64,000 bases of DNA from Lepeophtheirus salmonis (lineage: Eukaryota > Arthropoda > Copepoda > Siphonostomatoida > Caligidae), in contig NC_052143.2 in the NCBI RefSeq assembly GCF_016086655.4, positions 22,211,886 to 22,275,885 of the forward strand, read 5' to 3'. The notes beneath the pieces are model-generated. The model was given only the letters and a program-made list of their open reading frames with translations. It had not been told where the DNA came from and searched no databases. The translations under genes and the position numbers were made by a program. Positions 1-12,634 of this stretch are shown here, piece after piece. Within the stretch, counting starts at the first letter, position 1, and every line of letters starts with the position of its first letter.

Positions 1-3000
1 CAACAGAAATAATAAAAAAATGCACGAATTCGTTCGGAATGATTGGAAAATGAAGTTGCATCCATTAGATGATATTGTAAAGATATCAAAAAGCGTTTTG
101 CTTTTATTTTTAATGAACATTTTATCATGAGAAAGCTCTATTCAAAGTGGCCGCGTTTAATTAATGCTGACCAAAAACAAGCAGTGTTTATTCAGGTTTA
201 AACTAGACTTGGGCTGATGTCAAAATATTTTTTGATCCGAAAAAATCAACAAATAATTTTTGAGCCAATATTTTACAAATTATTTGATGTGAATGTACCC
301 ATAATCCTTGAAAGCAATTGTTTTGTTTTGTCTAAATTGGTTAGTTTCGTTTATCAACAGATTCATATCCTGGGAATACAATATTGAAAGAAAAATCCTA
401 ACTAAATATTTATTAGTACCTTTTCAATGAAAATACTTTTATTAGGCTTTAGAATCTGACTAATGATTTTTGAGTTGTTCTAACTCAAAAAAAATTGGCT
501 TATTCATCTTTTTTAACCTATTGTTGGTTAATATTTTACTCGATCAAAAAGGATGAAAAGAACTTTTAATTAAGTGATAACCAACGGATTTATGCATTGT
601 ATTCCAGTTTATTAATATTAGCTCGATGGTTTTTTCAAAATAAGAGCAATTTTAATGTAAATCAATCTTGACAACCTTGAAAAATCTTATTTAGTAAGGC
701 CCGAAAAGAGATTCATGAAAAAATTTCCCCCGGTTCATATTCCTGGAAGTATGAGTACGAGTTTGCCAAATAGCATTTGATTCAATGTCGCACAAAGGTA
801 TGATATAACAATTGATAAGATAACAGCCCCCCAAAAAATCTATTGATATCATTGCCTCAACCATGAGAATGACATATAGAACTAGATAAATTTCAGTATC
901 TAAATGAACATTTTATGGGAAAAGAGGTGACTAGCAAGGAGGCATTGTAGCTCCGTCTCTCTTAAATATTGAAATAAATGTAATATGTATAAAGATACAT
1001 CAAATTAAGAAAGTGGTTTTGCAAAGCAAAATACCCCCAACCTCAAGTGTCTCTCATATGCCAACATTCTGACATTTTTCTTGACTGGAAACCTATTGCT
1101 ACTTTAAAGAATATACAAGAGCTTCCTTCTTTTTTTGTATCATTTGAAAATCAATGTTGCAGAGTCGTTTCTGTGAGTGCCAAGAGTCTAAAGAGGCTTT
1201 TCCAATTTTAGAATACAAAGTTACATACATTTTATTGAAAGTGTACCATAGAGGGAGGAATACAGTCTGTTTGAATATAATAATATTACATACTCTAATT
1301 TCAGAAGAAAAAAGTAATATGTATATTGTATAATCTAAACTATATTAATAAAATTAAAGTATGGATCACCAACTTAGAATAAAGTCGGTTAATTAATTCA
1401 GATTTGTCACTTTTACATCTTCGATGAGGAGGTACATTTAAAAACTAAGACTCCAGGAATCTAGGAATCTATCAGTGAATGGAATGTTTTGTTACAAATA
1501 TCCATCTTCATTTTCTTTACGAATACAAAATATTTGCATGCTTTGGACAACAAGTCGAAAAGATAATTATAAAAAATTCAAGTTGTCCTATTTAAATTTC
1601 ACTCCAACCAGAAACTCATAGACAATTGAAGGCCAACTTTGTCTTGACATGTGATATATCTTTGGTCGATACAGTTAGAAACAATCGATGCACACTTTAA
1701 AAAAATTATAGAAACTGAACAAAAAACATACCTCACTAGAAAATATGATAAAAAACGTCGTCTGTGGTATCTCAGAAGCAATATTTTGCAGGAGAAAAAG
1801 TTTCATGTCACCGAAGAAACTCTCTCAAGCTAAAGAGCGTTTGCCACATTTTTAAAAGCTTTGTTGCAAACTAATTTTATGGAATTCAAAGGAACTCTTT
1901 TGTTTTATGCATATTTTTTTCTAATTTATTCAATTAAACTGTTACCACACAAATACATCATACACTTTTGTTGTCAATACATTAAGAACTGGTTATAATT
2001 TTAATATACAATAGCATATTTTTTGAAAATGAATTGTTGGAAATAAACATATATTAAGATTTAAAAAAATCAATTCTACTGTTTTCGTAGAATAAAAATA
2101 AATTGCAAGTAATATTTAAAAAAATGTGCATAAATTGACCATTTCATTATCATTTTGTTTAATTTTCATTACTTATATATACGTATACCATATATGTAAA
2201 CATATTAACCCTTTTGCGAGGTTGTAATTTTGTATAAAGGTCTGTTAACTTTAATAGGATCATAACTAATGCATTTTTCATAATAATAATTGAATGATGA
2301 GATGCTTTAAAAAAGGTGGGAAAGTAGTTTTCATCAAAACTTAATTTGATTCTCTTTCTTTCTTTGTTTAAACTCTTTCTCTCTCCTTTAACAAATGAGC
2401 CAAACCATTTTATTTTTTTTGCACAAGATGGGGGAAGAGTTTAAAAAAAAGTGCAAAAAAGAAAGTCTCCAGACAGGGAATGCAATTATTAAATGTATGT
2501 GGTCTTTTTTTTATATTATTTTTCATACAAGGCATTGAATGATCATTTTCGCTAGTTAAAACCTATTATTGCGTTGAGCAGTTCATGTGTAGTCTATTTC
2601 ACTGATGTGTCCCTTATTTTTCATATTAATGGTCATAAAAATTCGATTAAATCTAATTTTGTGGATGGAGAGTTTGGGAAATTAATGGGTTGTAACTATT
2701 GGATAAGAGCTTTCTTTTATTTTGATGAATTAACAATGGGGTTGAAAGGAAGGGGGGGTTTATAAGATCAAGTAGTTGAGTTTCGGAGATACGCATTACC
2801 ACATACTAACTATGTTCATGTAAATTTGTATAACTTTACAACAATAAAAACTCCCAACAGACTTTTGTTTATCTGTCACGAATTTTGTTTAGTTTAGTTT
2901 AGACTTGAATGATTCTGTTGGATCTACAACAACACAAATATATTTGTATATAAATATCTAAGCTCCATGACAAAAATCAACCTCATATTTTCAAACATTT

Positions 3001-5249
3001 TATAGGCGTTGTTGATTTTTATACCTACATAATAACAATGAATCCTCATTTACCCCTTTTTGAATAGTAGGTTATCATGACTCAATAAGTGCAAAAAAAA
3101 AAAGCAAGAAAAATACACACACACAGCCCCATCTATTATTAAATATTATAAGCTATGGAGGAACGTATTTATAGTCTTTTTTTTTTATTGTAGTGGGTTT
3201 GGAAAGATAAGTAGTGTTTGCACGTCTGCAATTGCTATCACATTCCCTTATTTCATTTTATCAATTACTTATTCTAGACAAAATATAATAAGCAATACTA
3301 ATAGAAGGATCAAAGTACTGGTACGAACAGTTGCCCTTGTTTCATCCTTTAACTCAACTCTATTTCAACATTTCTACTAATAGGTTTTGAATGCACAAAC
3401 TAGTTATATAATTTGCCTCAATTAAAATGTCCTGAATTAAATAGTTTAATTATATTTTCATAGTATAGATTCTGTATGCAAATGTAAAGTAAAAGAGAAA
3501 ATGGAGAGAAATGGTATGGTATTGGCTTAGCTACAAGGCTTACATTCCACATGTAGTAACAAAACTATAAATAGACTAATGCACATTCTCCATAGCAACG
3601 GAATAGACATATATATATATATATTTGAAGAAAGAAAATGGAGGTGAATAACCGTTTACTCAGACCCAACTGAATCATGCCGTCTGAAGAAGAGGGGGAG
3701 ATGAAGGAGGAAGAAACGTTGTGTAGGAGGGGAGGGTGAAGTCCTTTCTAAATTATAAACATGGTTAAAAAAAAGAAGGAGGAAAAGAAGAGCAAAAAAA
3801 TCATCCCAGACAATTCAGGGTGCTGTTTTAGAAGTGCAGTTTTTTTTCTTATTATTTTTGAACGATTCACAGACGCGTTATTTTTTTTCTTTTATCCATT
3901 CTTCTTTCTTGCTTCCCTTTGTGTAATTGTTTTTGTTCCACATGTATACACATACATTTTTGCAATGGACTTTGCTAAAAAAAAAGAATTAGTTTTATAT
4001 GTATTAAATGAAGGAAAGATTTATAATTGAATGCAAATCAAATGAAAAGTGGGAGGAGTTAGTTCACCAACAAACACACCATTTGCAATTTGTTATTCTG
4101 CAATTGAGATAATATAAGATATAAATAAGTAAAAACTACTTTCGAATAAGTTGAAAAATATAAATAACAATGTTATTCAATACAGAATACTTTTTTAAAG
4201 AATCAAATCATTATTTTAACGAGTTACCTCGTTATATTTTGTACATACAAGTATGATAACGATGTATCATGTGACTAGTCGGCTTTTTTTTTTTTACTTC
4301 ATTACATAAATTTTATACTTTTTTCATTTTTTCTTTAATATTATCATCCATTTACTTTTTCTACATAAAATATAGACATTATTAAACTTACTAGTATTCA
4401 CATTAATTGTGATTTTATTATACAGCCCAAAAAACAAATTGCAATTATGTTCTAAATTAATATATCCATTAAGAATATAGAATATATATTATCGTTTTAA
4501 ACGTAAATGAATTTGTTTTATTTTTGTCATCTTATGATGTCAATAGTTAAAGTAAACAGTGACGTTGTTTTGCTATATCCTTTACCTTACTATCAAAAGC
4601 ATTAGCTGACAATTTTTTTGCCTTTAATCCAAAAGTCAGTGTTCTGTGCGTTGATTACTTGCATTTGAATTATATTTTCTGATATTGTGAACAGTTTCCA
4701 ACAACTATTGAATAATAATTAGATAATGAAAATAAACTGAACAATTAATTTAGGGACTTTTTTGTTTTCTTTCTTTTACGATAAAAGGTTGCAAGATACA
4801 ACAAAGATAATAACGTATTATATCATATTGTTTAATAATATGGGAATATACCTTAAAATGTGAAAAATTACCTCATCAAAAAATTTCCTCTACTAAAATG
4901 AATATACAATTTTGCTAGCTAATTGAAATAGATAGTTTTTTCTTGTACATGGAAAAAACTGAAATTTTAAATTCACTGATATCCAGATAAAATCAATTTA
5001 GGTAGGATCAAATTGTTTCTATTTATAAGAGCAATAGCAGAATAAATATGTATCTGGGTTAGATTAACTTTTAGTATTATATCACTTATAGATTCCAAAA
5101 TATCTAGATCATGGATACAAAAATTTATCAAATTCACAAATACTGGGTCATGCAAAAATTTTGATACAATTTTTAAAACTTAATAACACAGCATATACTA
5201 TAACTTTTTTGTTGATTATCATATCGTCAGGACAGCATACGCTAAATAT
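1..5249. other. AT-rich DNA, no gene recognised
   Basis: I recognise no gene or repeat family here. Short open stretches exist, for example 1651-1833 (+, 60 codons, Lys/Arg-rich) and 3761-4030 (+, 89 codons, beginning with a Lys/Glu-rich run and then a Phe-rich stretch). Their composition follows the local purine or T runs, so they are probably chance. A short frame at 3677-3739 encodes an acidic peptide of about 20 residues and is equally unsupported. Simple tracts include a short TA run near 3610 and T or A runs of 10 or more near 3180 and 4285. Confidence 0.6.
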
Positions 5250-5460
5250 TGGTTCAAATGCTTCCGTCAACCATGTCAATGAGTGCCTGGCTAAGGGTCA
5301 GGATCTCGGAGAATCCCCCAGAGTGGTCAGTTGAGACAATTCATCACTGAAGCTGTAGTCAAAGCCTTTAAAGAGGAGCATGATTTTCAATGTCCACCAT
5401 GTCAAAGCGTATCAAATTAGTTGATGGTGTCTCTTTATGAGCCCAAAAACTACCACTAAC
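5250..5460 (+). pseudogene. mariner (maT-like) transposase N-terminal fragment
   Basis: Translated piecewise, this segment gives a helix-turn-helix-like block: CLAKGQDLGESPR in one frame, continuing as GQLRQFITEAVVKAFKEEHD and then a MSTMSKR-like stretch in others. The order is lysine-rich linker, a PR.(S)G motif, then a charged helix before the second DNA-binding helix. That is the N-terminal domain of maT-type Tc1/mariner transposases found elsewhere in this window. Frameshifts and stops break it. No catalytic region or terminal inverted repeat was found, so it is a short relic. The family call is inference from the motif order. Confidence 0.55.
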
Positions 5461-6189
5461 TAACCAGGACTAACAATGGTTTTTACAATTGTAGTAAAAA
5501 AGTGATATACTTTGATAAGTTAACAAGACATTTTCTCCGACTATAAAAATAGATACAACAATAACTAAAATGTTTTTTGAATCTGGAACAATGTACTTAC
5601 AAACTATATTTCATATTTCATTTTATATACTAAATATCTCTAAAATATAATTATGAGCAAAGGAAATTCAGATCTTTCAAATCGAATTTTATATGGATTT
5701 CTACCTGTATAAAGCCTACATAAAGACAGTGCTATGGTATTCCTATATAAAACAATAATCATTATTGAGGATACTAAACTTGACCCCTATGATAAGTATA
5801 TTGTGATTTTTGGATGTTGTTTTATCACTCATTTAAAATTTACACGATTTATCTTACAATTGACTAAGAAAAATTAAATATTTGACTACACCAAAAAATA
5901 TATTCAAGAATATTTACTCCCTTTAGAAATAATCTGTAATAAAAAATAATTATAAAGTCCGAGTAATCAAATGTATTTTTGCATCGTTAAAATTTTGATG
6001 GTTTCAAACAATATAATGGGTGCATAAGAAAGAAATCTGTTATTTTTCCTATATATAGCTTTAGTAATGTGTGTCACGCAATGTATAAGTGCGATTGGTT
6101 TACTTTAGAGGGTGTTAGAAAGAAACACATCGTCTAAAAAAACTTTCGATGCAGTTTTTTTTATTGATTGACTTAGTATTGTTAGAGTA
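5461..6189. other. AT-rich spacer
   Basis: I see no gene, RNA or repeat motif in this stretch. Confidence 0.5.
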
Positions 6190-6501
6190 CACGTCAAAGT
6201 TGGACACCAGAAAAAAGAAAATACGTCATATCTTACAATTTTTATTCGATAAAGACGAGGCATAAGCTGAAAATGTTATTAGTGTTTATGGTACTGATAC
6301 TATAACAACCAAGAACGTGCAATTTCGGTTTAGTCGATTTTATTTCAGTAATTTGGCTGTTAAAGATGCACCACAATTTGAAAAGCCAATTGTCAAAAAT
6401 GTGGATAAAATAATGGAAATTGTCTAGTCTGACCATTATTTAAGTACTTTTTTGATTGACAAGGAGTTAAAAATTGATGGGAAAAAAATAATTAATTTAT
6501 A
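6190..6501 (+). pseudogene. Hsmar/SETMAR-like mariner transposase, N-terminal half
   Basis: The frame reads KKIRHILQFLFDKDEA, a stop, then AENVISVYGTDTITTKNVQF, RFSRFYFSNLAVKDAP and FEKPIVKNVDKIMEIV. This matches the usual layout of Hsmar1/SETMAR-class mariner DNA-binding domains: a first helix ending in K..(A)A..I..VYG.D, then a W/F-F.RF..G(N/D)F.(V/L)KD block, a GRP-like linker, and a second domain starting VD.IMEIV. Two in-frame stops are present. The sequence ends before any catalytic Asp, just upstream of the hAT-like element at 6551. No terminal repeats were seen. It is one of at least three mariner subfamilies in the window. Confidence 0.7.
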
Positions 6502-6550
6502 AACATAAATTATTTATTTTTACTAACCTTGTTGTGTTTGCATAATTTAC

Positions 6551-7209
6551 TAGTGATGGGATGATTTAAAAAAAAAATGTCAATGCTGATTCCGATGCAA
6601 TTCTAGTAAAAAATTCCAATGCTGAAATGATTCTTTAATATTTTTCAATAATATATATTTAAGAAAAATATTCAATTTTACTATAAATTACTAAGAATTA
6701 TAAGAATAAATTACCGTCCTTCATTTTATGTAAATAATTGATATATTAAATAAAGGAAGACGATTTCTCTACCCGGCAAACTCTTTTGAGGGCAAGTAAT
6801 CCCACGGCAAACTTTTTTGGCTATTTTCCCTACATCCTGTAATAAAACTTATTCCCCTAAAATAACAATATTTGCACTGACCACATATGTTTAGAGCTCT
6901 TTTGTTCAAGTTTAGTTTGTGTTGAATTAGTTTCTTCTAATTTTTCGAGCATTTTTTCTTCATAAATTATTTTTTTATAATGTTTATAAGACTCAAATAA
7001 CAAATTCATATAGTTTTTTTTAATATCTTGGCGGATATATTTTAAAATATGTTTTTTTTTTCTTCATAACTCAGAGAAGTAATAAATAGTTAAATACCAG
7101 TAATAAATAATAATATATAAGAATCGGAATTGCAAATTAAAGATTGTTTCTCCAATACTAATGCAAATTCCACAAAAACACCCGATTCTAATTAATCATT
7201 CCATTACTA
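6551..7209. mobile_element. hAT-like MITE with 8-bp target duplication
   Basis: The left end reads TAGTGATGGGATGATT. The reverse complement of the right end reads TAGTAATGGAATGATT, matching at 14 of 16 positions. The 8 bp outside each end are TAATTTAC (6543-6550) and TAAATTAC (7210-7217), one mismatch, as expected for an old 8-bp target-site duplication. Both sub-terminal regions carry related GATTCCGATG or GAATCGG-type motifs, typical of non-autonomous hAT elements. The interior is AT-rich with no coding potential. The superfamily call rests on TSD length and terminal style and is inference. Confidence 0.6.
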
Positions 7210-7217
7210 TAAATTAC

Positions 7218-7846
7218 CTTATTTCCATAATAAAATTTATCGACGTCTAAAAGTCAATGCACCCACTTTTTAATTTACGGATTGCAAGAGGAAACAACAT
7301 TTTTTTCAATTAGATTCATCTGCATTTGATATTTACAAGGTTTATTTTCTTCGAGTTGAAAAATAAAACACAACAACTTTAGCTGATCAGTTTTTACTAT
7401 GTTATTTCTGTCGTTAAATTATTAACATGATACATATATTGCATCGGTAATATCAAATGAGCTTGTATAATGTGGACGAATAAAAAGTTGTTTGTAATGC
7501 CAAGTAATATTGCTTCATTTCTCTAATAACTTAATAAAGAGGTAGCATTGAAGAATTTTATTTTTTAAATGGATTTTTTTTTATCATTAGTACATCATAA
7601 CACACTACTATAAAGTAGTGTCTATAGTTATACAAAGGATTACAAAAGCATAAAAAAGTCAATAATTGTTAGTACATATATATAAATATGTACATTGTAC
7701 GTAAATGGGGGAAGTAAATCATTCAAAACAAGTACTTGAAATATATATATAACGCAAAGGGGGGAGGACTAAGGTTTTTTGACCTACATTGCAAATACGT
7801 AATAGTCATAATAAAGGCTGTTATGCTTCTTTTTTTTTCACATACA
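7218..7846. other. AT-rich spacer
   Basis: I see no gene or repeat motif, apart from short A, T and TA runs. Confidence 0.5.
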
Positions 7847-7848
7847 TA

Positions 7849-8514
7849 CAAGGTGTGCAAGCTATCGATACCGCAAAAATGATTTTTTTCTCTAACCAGA
7901 CATCAGATAAAAAAAAAGTACAACCAGATTCTGAAAGCTTGATAAATTGTTATTTATTCTATTGAATAAAATTACTTCCAGCCTCAATTAAAGTATCTGT
8001 ACGAGACCGAAAGCGTAAAAAAAACCTTCGTCACTTGGTCCCTTGGCAAATTCTACTTGATCTGACCGATAAGTTTTTCTTTGGTGGTGTAGGGGATTCG
8101 GTTATTTTGTTGTTCGATTGCGCACCACACAATAAAATCCATCGGATTCAAATTTGGAGATTTTGGAGGCCAAAGTTCAGCAAGATGAAGTTATCGAAAT
8201 TGTCTTGTATCCGTTTGAGACTTTTTCGAGGTATGATAGGGAGCAAAGTCTTTTAAAGGCCTCAAATTTCCTCTTAAACTTGCAAACAAACGTCTTGCTG
8301 AGTTCCAGAGATCGAGTAATTATTGTCTTATTAAGGAGGGCTCCGTGCCTGCTCAAAATATTTGGGCATCAAATTCGTCAATTGATTCCATTTTCTTCAA
8401 CTTTTGAAGGTTTGAACAAGCAAACTAACAACAAAAAATAAGCCTCGTAAGTACCACTGTTTTCCTAAGACAGAGCACCAAACATCAGGTAGTACGGATA
8501 GCTTGCACACCCTG
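7849..8514 (-). mobile_element. Internally deleted mariner with TIRs
   Basis: The element is bounded by TA dinucleotides (7847-7848 and 8515-8516). Its terminal inverted repeats read CAAGGTGTGCAAGCTATC on the left and CAGGGTGTGCAAGCTATC on the reverse-complemented right, 19 of 22 over the full repeat. It is 666 bp, about half the length of an autonomous mariner. It holds a minus-strand transposase relic (8053-8391) in which the N-terminal domain is joined to the C-terminal catalytic motif. It is non-autonomous and would have needed transposase from elsewhere. Confidence 0.85.
8053..8391 (-). pseudogene. mariner transposase, core deleted
   Basis: The relic begins MESIDEFDAQIF and continues through a helix-rich block (LWNSARRLFASLRGNLRP, then TSKKSQTDTRQFR). 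It then passes directly to AELWPPKSPNLNPMDFIVW and CAIEQQNNRIPYTTKEKLI. The second part is the classic region around the third catalytic residue of maT/Tc1-mariner transposases (WPP.SPDLNPLD). The Asp of the MDF motif is retained, but the first Asp of SPDLNP is Asn. The normal 150-200 residues carrying the first two catalytic Asp are missing. In-frame stops and one frameshift confirm it is dead. Confidence 0.75.
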
Positions 8515-8516
8515 TA

Positions 8517-9884
8517 GATACACAAATGAAATGAAGTATTACAGTCGTCATAGCAATAATCATTAAAAGACATGCAAAATATATTTGCCAACAAATAGAA
8601 GTCCATAAAAGTAGGGTATGTGTGTATCCTCTACTTATGTAAATGAACTTTAATATTATACTCTTCTATGTCATTAGTATTCAATCTTTATTATATTTGC
8701 ACCTTGCTTTCTTTTCTTTTTTGAATGTATATCTAATTCTTCTCTCTTTCCCAGACATATTTATAGATATGTATATCTGCATAAAATGTACATTTGAATA
8801 AAAATTGCAAAAAAAAAATATTTTATTGCAAATTGTATTTATATAAAATATTTATATTCTTTTGTACAATTATGTAACTAAACAAATGTAGATTTCATCC
8901 AATTCTGTCCGTAATAAACAAATTCTATAGAAATATACATTCAAACTATTTTTTAATATGTTAGGTTGTATCAGGTAATGTGATTATCGGTGTCTGTTTA
9001 TGGATCTGACTTGATCTGGAAAGCACATAAAAAGTGCAATTTTTGTTGTTGTTCTTGAGTTTACATTCCTGTCTGGGTCAGTGAAAGGAAAAGAGGGGGT
9101 TAAAAGGGAGGTAAATTGTGTTTCAAGTCATTTAAAGCCATTGTTCCATGATTTTGTTACTTTATTTATCATTTATATTCGGCTTTCTCAAATTAGCCAA
9201 TGTGTTTGTGAGTTGTTCACAAGTGCTTCTGCCAAGAAGATAATATTTGCATTAAAAAAATGCAAATTTATTTATACATTATATTATATTGGAACCTTTG
9301 TTAACAATTTATAAACTAAGTAAGTTAATAATAAGACATAAAATTGATTATTAGAATACATTATTGATTCAAATGATTTTATTTAATATTTAGAAAATTT
9401 ACAATGAACAACTTTATTCATACATACAAAATTGTTGACCAAGATATTCATTGTTCATGTCAGAGAATAAAAAAGTTATTGGGAGCCAAATCAGTATCCG
9501 ATGTTTTGACCGGCCAAAAGTCAAAGTTATGAAAAATGATACCACGAAAATGTCCGCAAGTTAATTTCATTTGTTTTCCAAGACGAATATTCCCAAATTA
9601 GTGTAAATTGTGCAGAGCGTTCTCATAAAAGCTAGAAACAACATATGGAGACTGCATTGCGTAGTTTCCCCATGGTCTTAAATATATGTAAATATCAATC
9701 CTCGTTTATGAACAAATATTATTCTCTAGTTATACATAGATCTACTACACAGACTGAGAACTCAAAATTAGAATCCTCTTCGAGACCATCCAACCTTGAT
9801 GATTAAATTCTAACAATTTAGTACTTGGTGCCATTCGAAAAAGCTGACAAATAACTACAATTGGATGTTTATTTTGTTTTTGTA
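8517..9884. other. AT-rich spacer
   Basis: No gene is recognised. The frame at 9081-9314 (+, 77 codons) matches nothing I know. Confidence 0.5.
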
Positions 9885-10220
9885 CTATCAAAAATGTTTG
9901 AGCAACTAGCAAAAAAGTAGATGGTGTACGATCTCCTCCGAGCACAAGTCGATCTCCCAGAAGAAGATCTTCACAGTAGACGCTTTTCCCAACAGGAGAA
10001 ATGATTGTCCTCACCCAACGTGAACACCCCTGGACTTTTTTGTTTGTAACGTTTTGGAGGGTTAGAAGAACAATACTTCTCACCCAAATGTCGATGACCT
10101 GAAGGTTGTGATCACGGAGGAGTGGAACAACTCGTCCTCTTCTTCATCTAGGCCATCAAGCATCTGTTCGTCTCCTTATTGAAGCCATCATTCAGAATCT
10201 AGGGGGATATACTGAATAAA
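9885..10220 (+). pseudogene. mariner transposase fragment, internally deleted
   Basis: Reading across frames gives KKIFTVDAFPNRRNDC, the block just after the first catalytic Asp (normally SDEK.FTVD...NRRNDR). It is followed almost at once by TPLDFFVCNVLEG, NNTSHPNVDDLKVVITEEWN and, after another shift, IIQNLGGYTE. Those are the third-Asp motif, the HPN..(L)K helix and the I..N(G)GY.E tail of maT-like transposases. The roughly 100 residues with the second Asp (QDGAP region) are missing. No TIRs were found. A long minus-strand frame over the same bases (9745-10083) is a shadow. Confidence 0.7.
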
Positions 10221-12634
10221 AAGTGTAGAAAATTGTTTAATTACCAACTTTTGTTTCAAAAGTTTGCCATACAAATGACACAAAATAAAAATATCTAGAA
10301 ATGAAAACTGCTTTTAAAATTTTTTAGTCCTCTCCCTGAACCCAAAATATATGGAAGATTTGTGTTTGATCTTTTCTATACGTCGATACACTTATTTTGA
10401 CTTAATCAAATAAATTTTAGTGTGTTATAAATAAATTTTCGAAATCTGCGCATGATTACAAAAATGGGTTTTAGGGTTTGTGGCAGAAAACCTTCTATTG
10501 CACAAATATAGTGCTTATGTATATGAATCACTTGAAAAATTATTCATTGGTTTGACTAGTCTAGTATTCAGTAAGTTTAGCTAATGAATTCAAGATATAT
10601 ACCTATATGTATATATATAATATTTGATATTTGAGATGTAAAAATCAAAACTATAACTTGGAATTTTTAATTTAAGATTTTGCACAACATTACTCAGGAT
10701 CTATATTAATAAAAGGTCAATACTTCTTCACTACATATTGAATTGTCTGTTCCATCTAGCATTTGATGCATGAAATGTCCTTGTTGTCTGAGAGAAACAT
10801 TAGTAAAATATAGTTATTATTTGTAGATTATTTCATATTTTCATAGCATTATGTAGATAATAATTTTCCAATTTTTTTATTTGTTTTCTTCAAATCTTTA
10901 TACTTATATGGATTTTGTGTGTTTCAATAAAAAATTAATATTTTTTGTTTCTATTGTCCAATTTAAAAAGTTACAATAAAGAATAAAACAATAAAAAATT
11001 TATAGATTTAGGATGACTCAATAGAAGGTGAAGACAAAGTGCTCCTTTAATTAGCTTGATGGATTGAACTGATTATGTATTATTAAACAGGGTACATTAT
11101 TAAACATTTACTCCATTTGACCTAGGAATCTTCTTTCAAGTCCATTTACATAAAGTGTATTTCCTTCTCTATGAATGATCGGGGCACGAACCGAGATGAG
11201 TTCAAGGTATTATTTCTCGTGAGTGGGTTGTCCATTGAGCTAGGTCGTTCCATCCATGATTATTTAATTATTAATACAATTTTTAATTATTACTTGTTGA
11301 TGATTCAGTATTTATTGAAACAATGTTTAATAATTTTTTACATAAGAACTTATTTACAGATTTTTTAATGAATATAATAAATTCAAAATTATTTATAGAC
11401 CAAAAACATTACTCACATAAAATGGCTGATAAATAAGTTTTAAAAGGATGTATTGATAAACTATCCTGTAGTTAATAGTATATTATAGTCTACTCCAATA
11501 AAAAAGATACATAGATTTAGCAACATAGTGACAAGAAGGCAATGGATCTTATGCTTGAATAGTACCCACAAATGCAGATATTTTTTTTAGAGTCGAAATT
11601 TTTCTTCTATAAAAAAAAAGAATCGAAGATCTTAAAAAATAATGAAATTATCCTTACAAAAAATAGCCTATGGCTGGTAAAATAGATTTTAATGGGAAAA
11701 GGAAAATTTATAGTTGTATACTTGAAAGAATATCTGAAAAAATTTCCTAAAAAAATATATAATTTGATAGGATATTCTTTTTAAACAAGGAATGTAAATT
11801 TTTAGTGTGGGGGCAATAAAATTTACAAACGACCTCCCCGTTATATTAATGCTATTAAACAACTAGATATTTTGACCACTCTTAATTTTTTTTTAAGTTG
11901 ATTATATGTAGGTAAAAAAAATTTAGTTGTTGAATTATATGTAGATATTTATTTGATGGTGTATGTAGGTTTATTTGAGAATTATATTTAAATCAATCAT
12001 ATGGTATTCTGGTTTTTTGTTTGCTAGCTTTCATGCTTCATTTCTTCAATCAATGTGTGATTTAATATACCATCTTGTGGTTGATTGGTTGTATGTTGTA
12101 CACACCTATAAATAAAATTACTTTGATGCATAGTTTATCATGCGTCATATTTGTTCCAAAAGGTCATTAGTATCCATATAAATCTATTATATGTTTTATC
12201 AATAACCATAAAAATTAAATTATCACAAACGGATGTTCTAAATCATATGATAATAATATTTTGCTAATTTGAAAAGAATGAGATAAAACAAGTAACCTAA
12301 TGCATTTTAAAATTAAATTAAATATCTGAAATTGATTTATAAATCTTTTGTAGCTTTTAAGTTTTTGCTCTGAATTAATTGTGATTAGATTAGTGGCCTT
12401 AAAATTACTGTTTCTTATGCATTTTTATGACCTCTTAAAGATTCCCACAATTACTTACAAATCTTTTTTTTTTATTTGTCTGTATGAATAAGATTATTTT
12501 AAATGCTAGGGACACAATCATATTTAATGAATTATTCTGTGAAGATAAGTAAAAATTTAATACCAAATACGATTACAATAATTTATATGTATATACATGT
12601 TACATGTCTTCAATTCATAAATTAATGTAACCTT
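10221..12634. other. AT-rich spacer with one short coding-like island
   Basis: This is mostly featureless AT-rich DNA. Around 11146-11253 the GC content rises. A minus-strand frame from an ATG at 11253 gives 35 residues (MERPSSMDNPLTRNNTLNSS then RFVPRSFIEKEIHFM), and a second minus frame reads ELISVRAPIIHREGNTLYVN. Neither is recognised and neither has a clear splice context. Treat it as an unexplained island, not a gene. Confidence 0.4.

Noticed and set aside
3761..4030. 89-codon plus frame starting with a Lys/Glu-rich run
   Set aside because: The composition simply mirrors a purine tract followed by T runs. No domain, no homologue recognised, no splice or promoter context.
9480..9560. Minus-strand FDFWPVKTSDTDLAPNNFFI resembling the SPDLAP.DFF motif of mariners
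   Set aside because: Single short match with no supporting flanking motifs or TIR. It may be a relic but cannot be supported.
9745..10083. 112-codon minus frame
   Set aside because: It is antisense to a plus-strand mariner fragment with clear motifs, so it is a shadow.
11171..11368. 65-codon plus frame starting in a GC-richer island
   Set aside because: Only the first 15-20 codons differ from random AT composition, and alternative minus frames are just as plausible.
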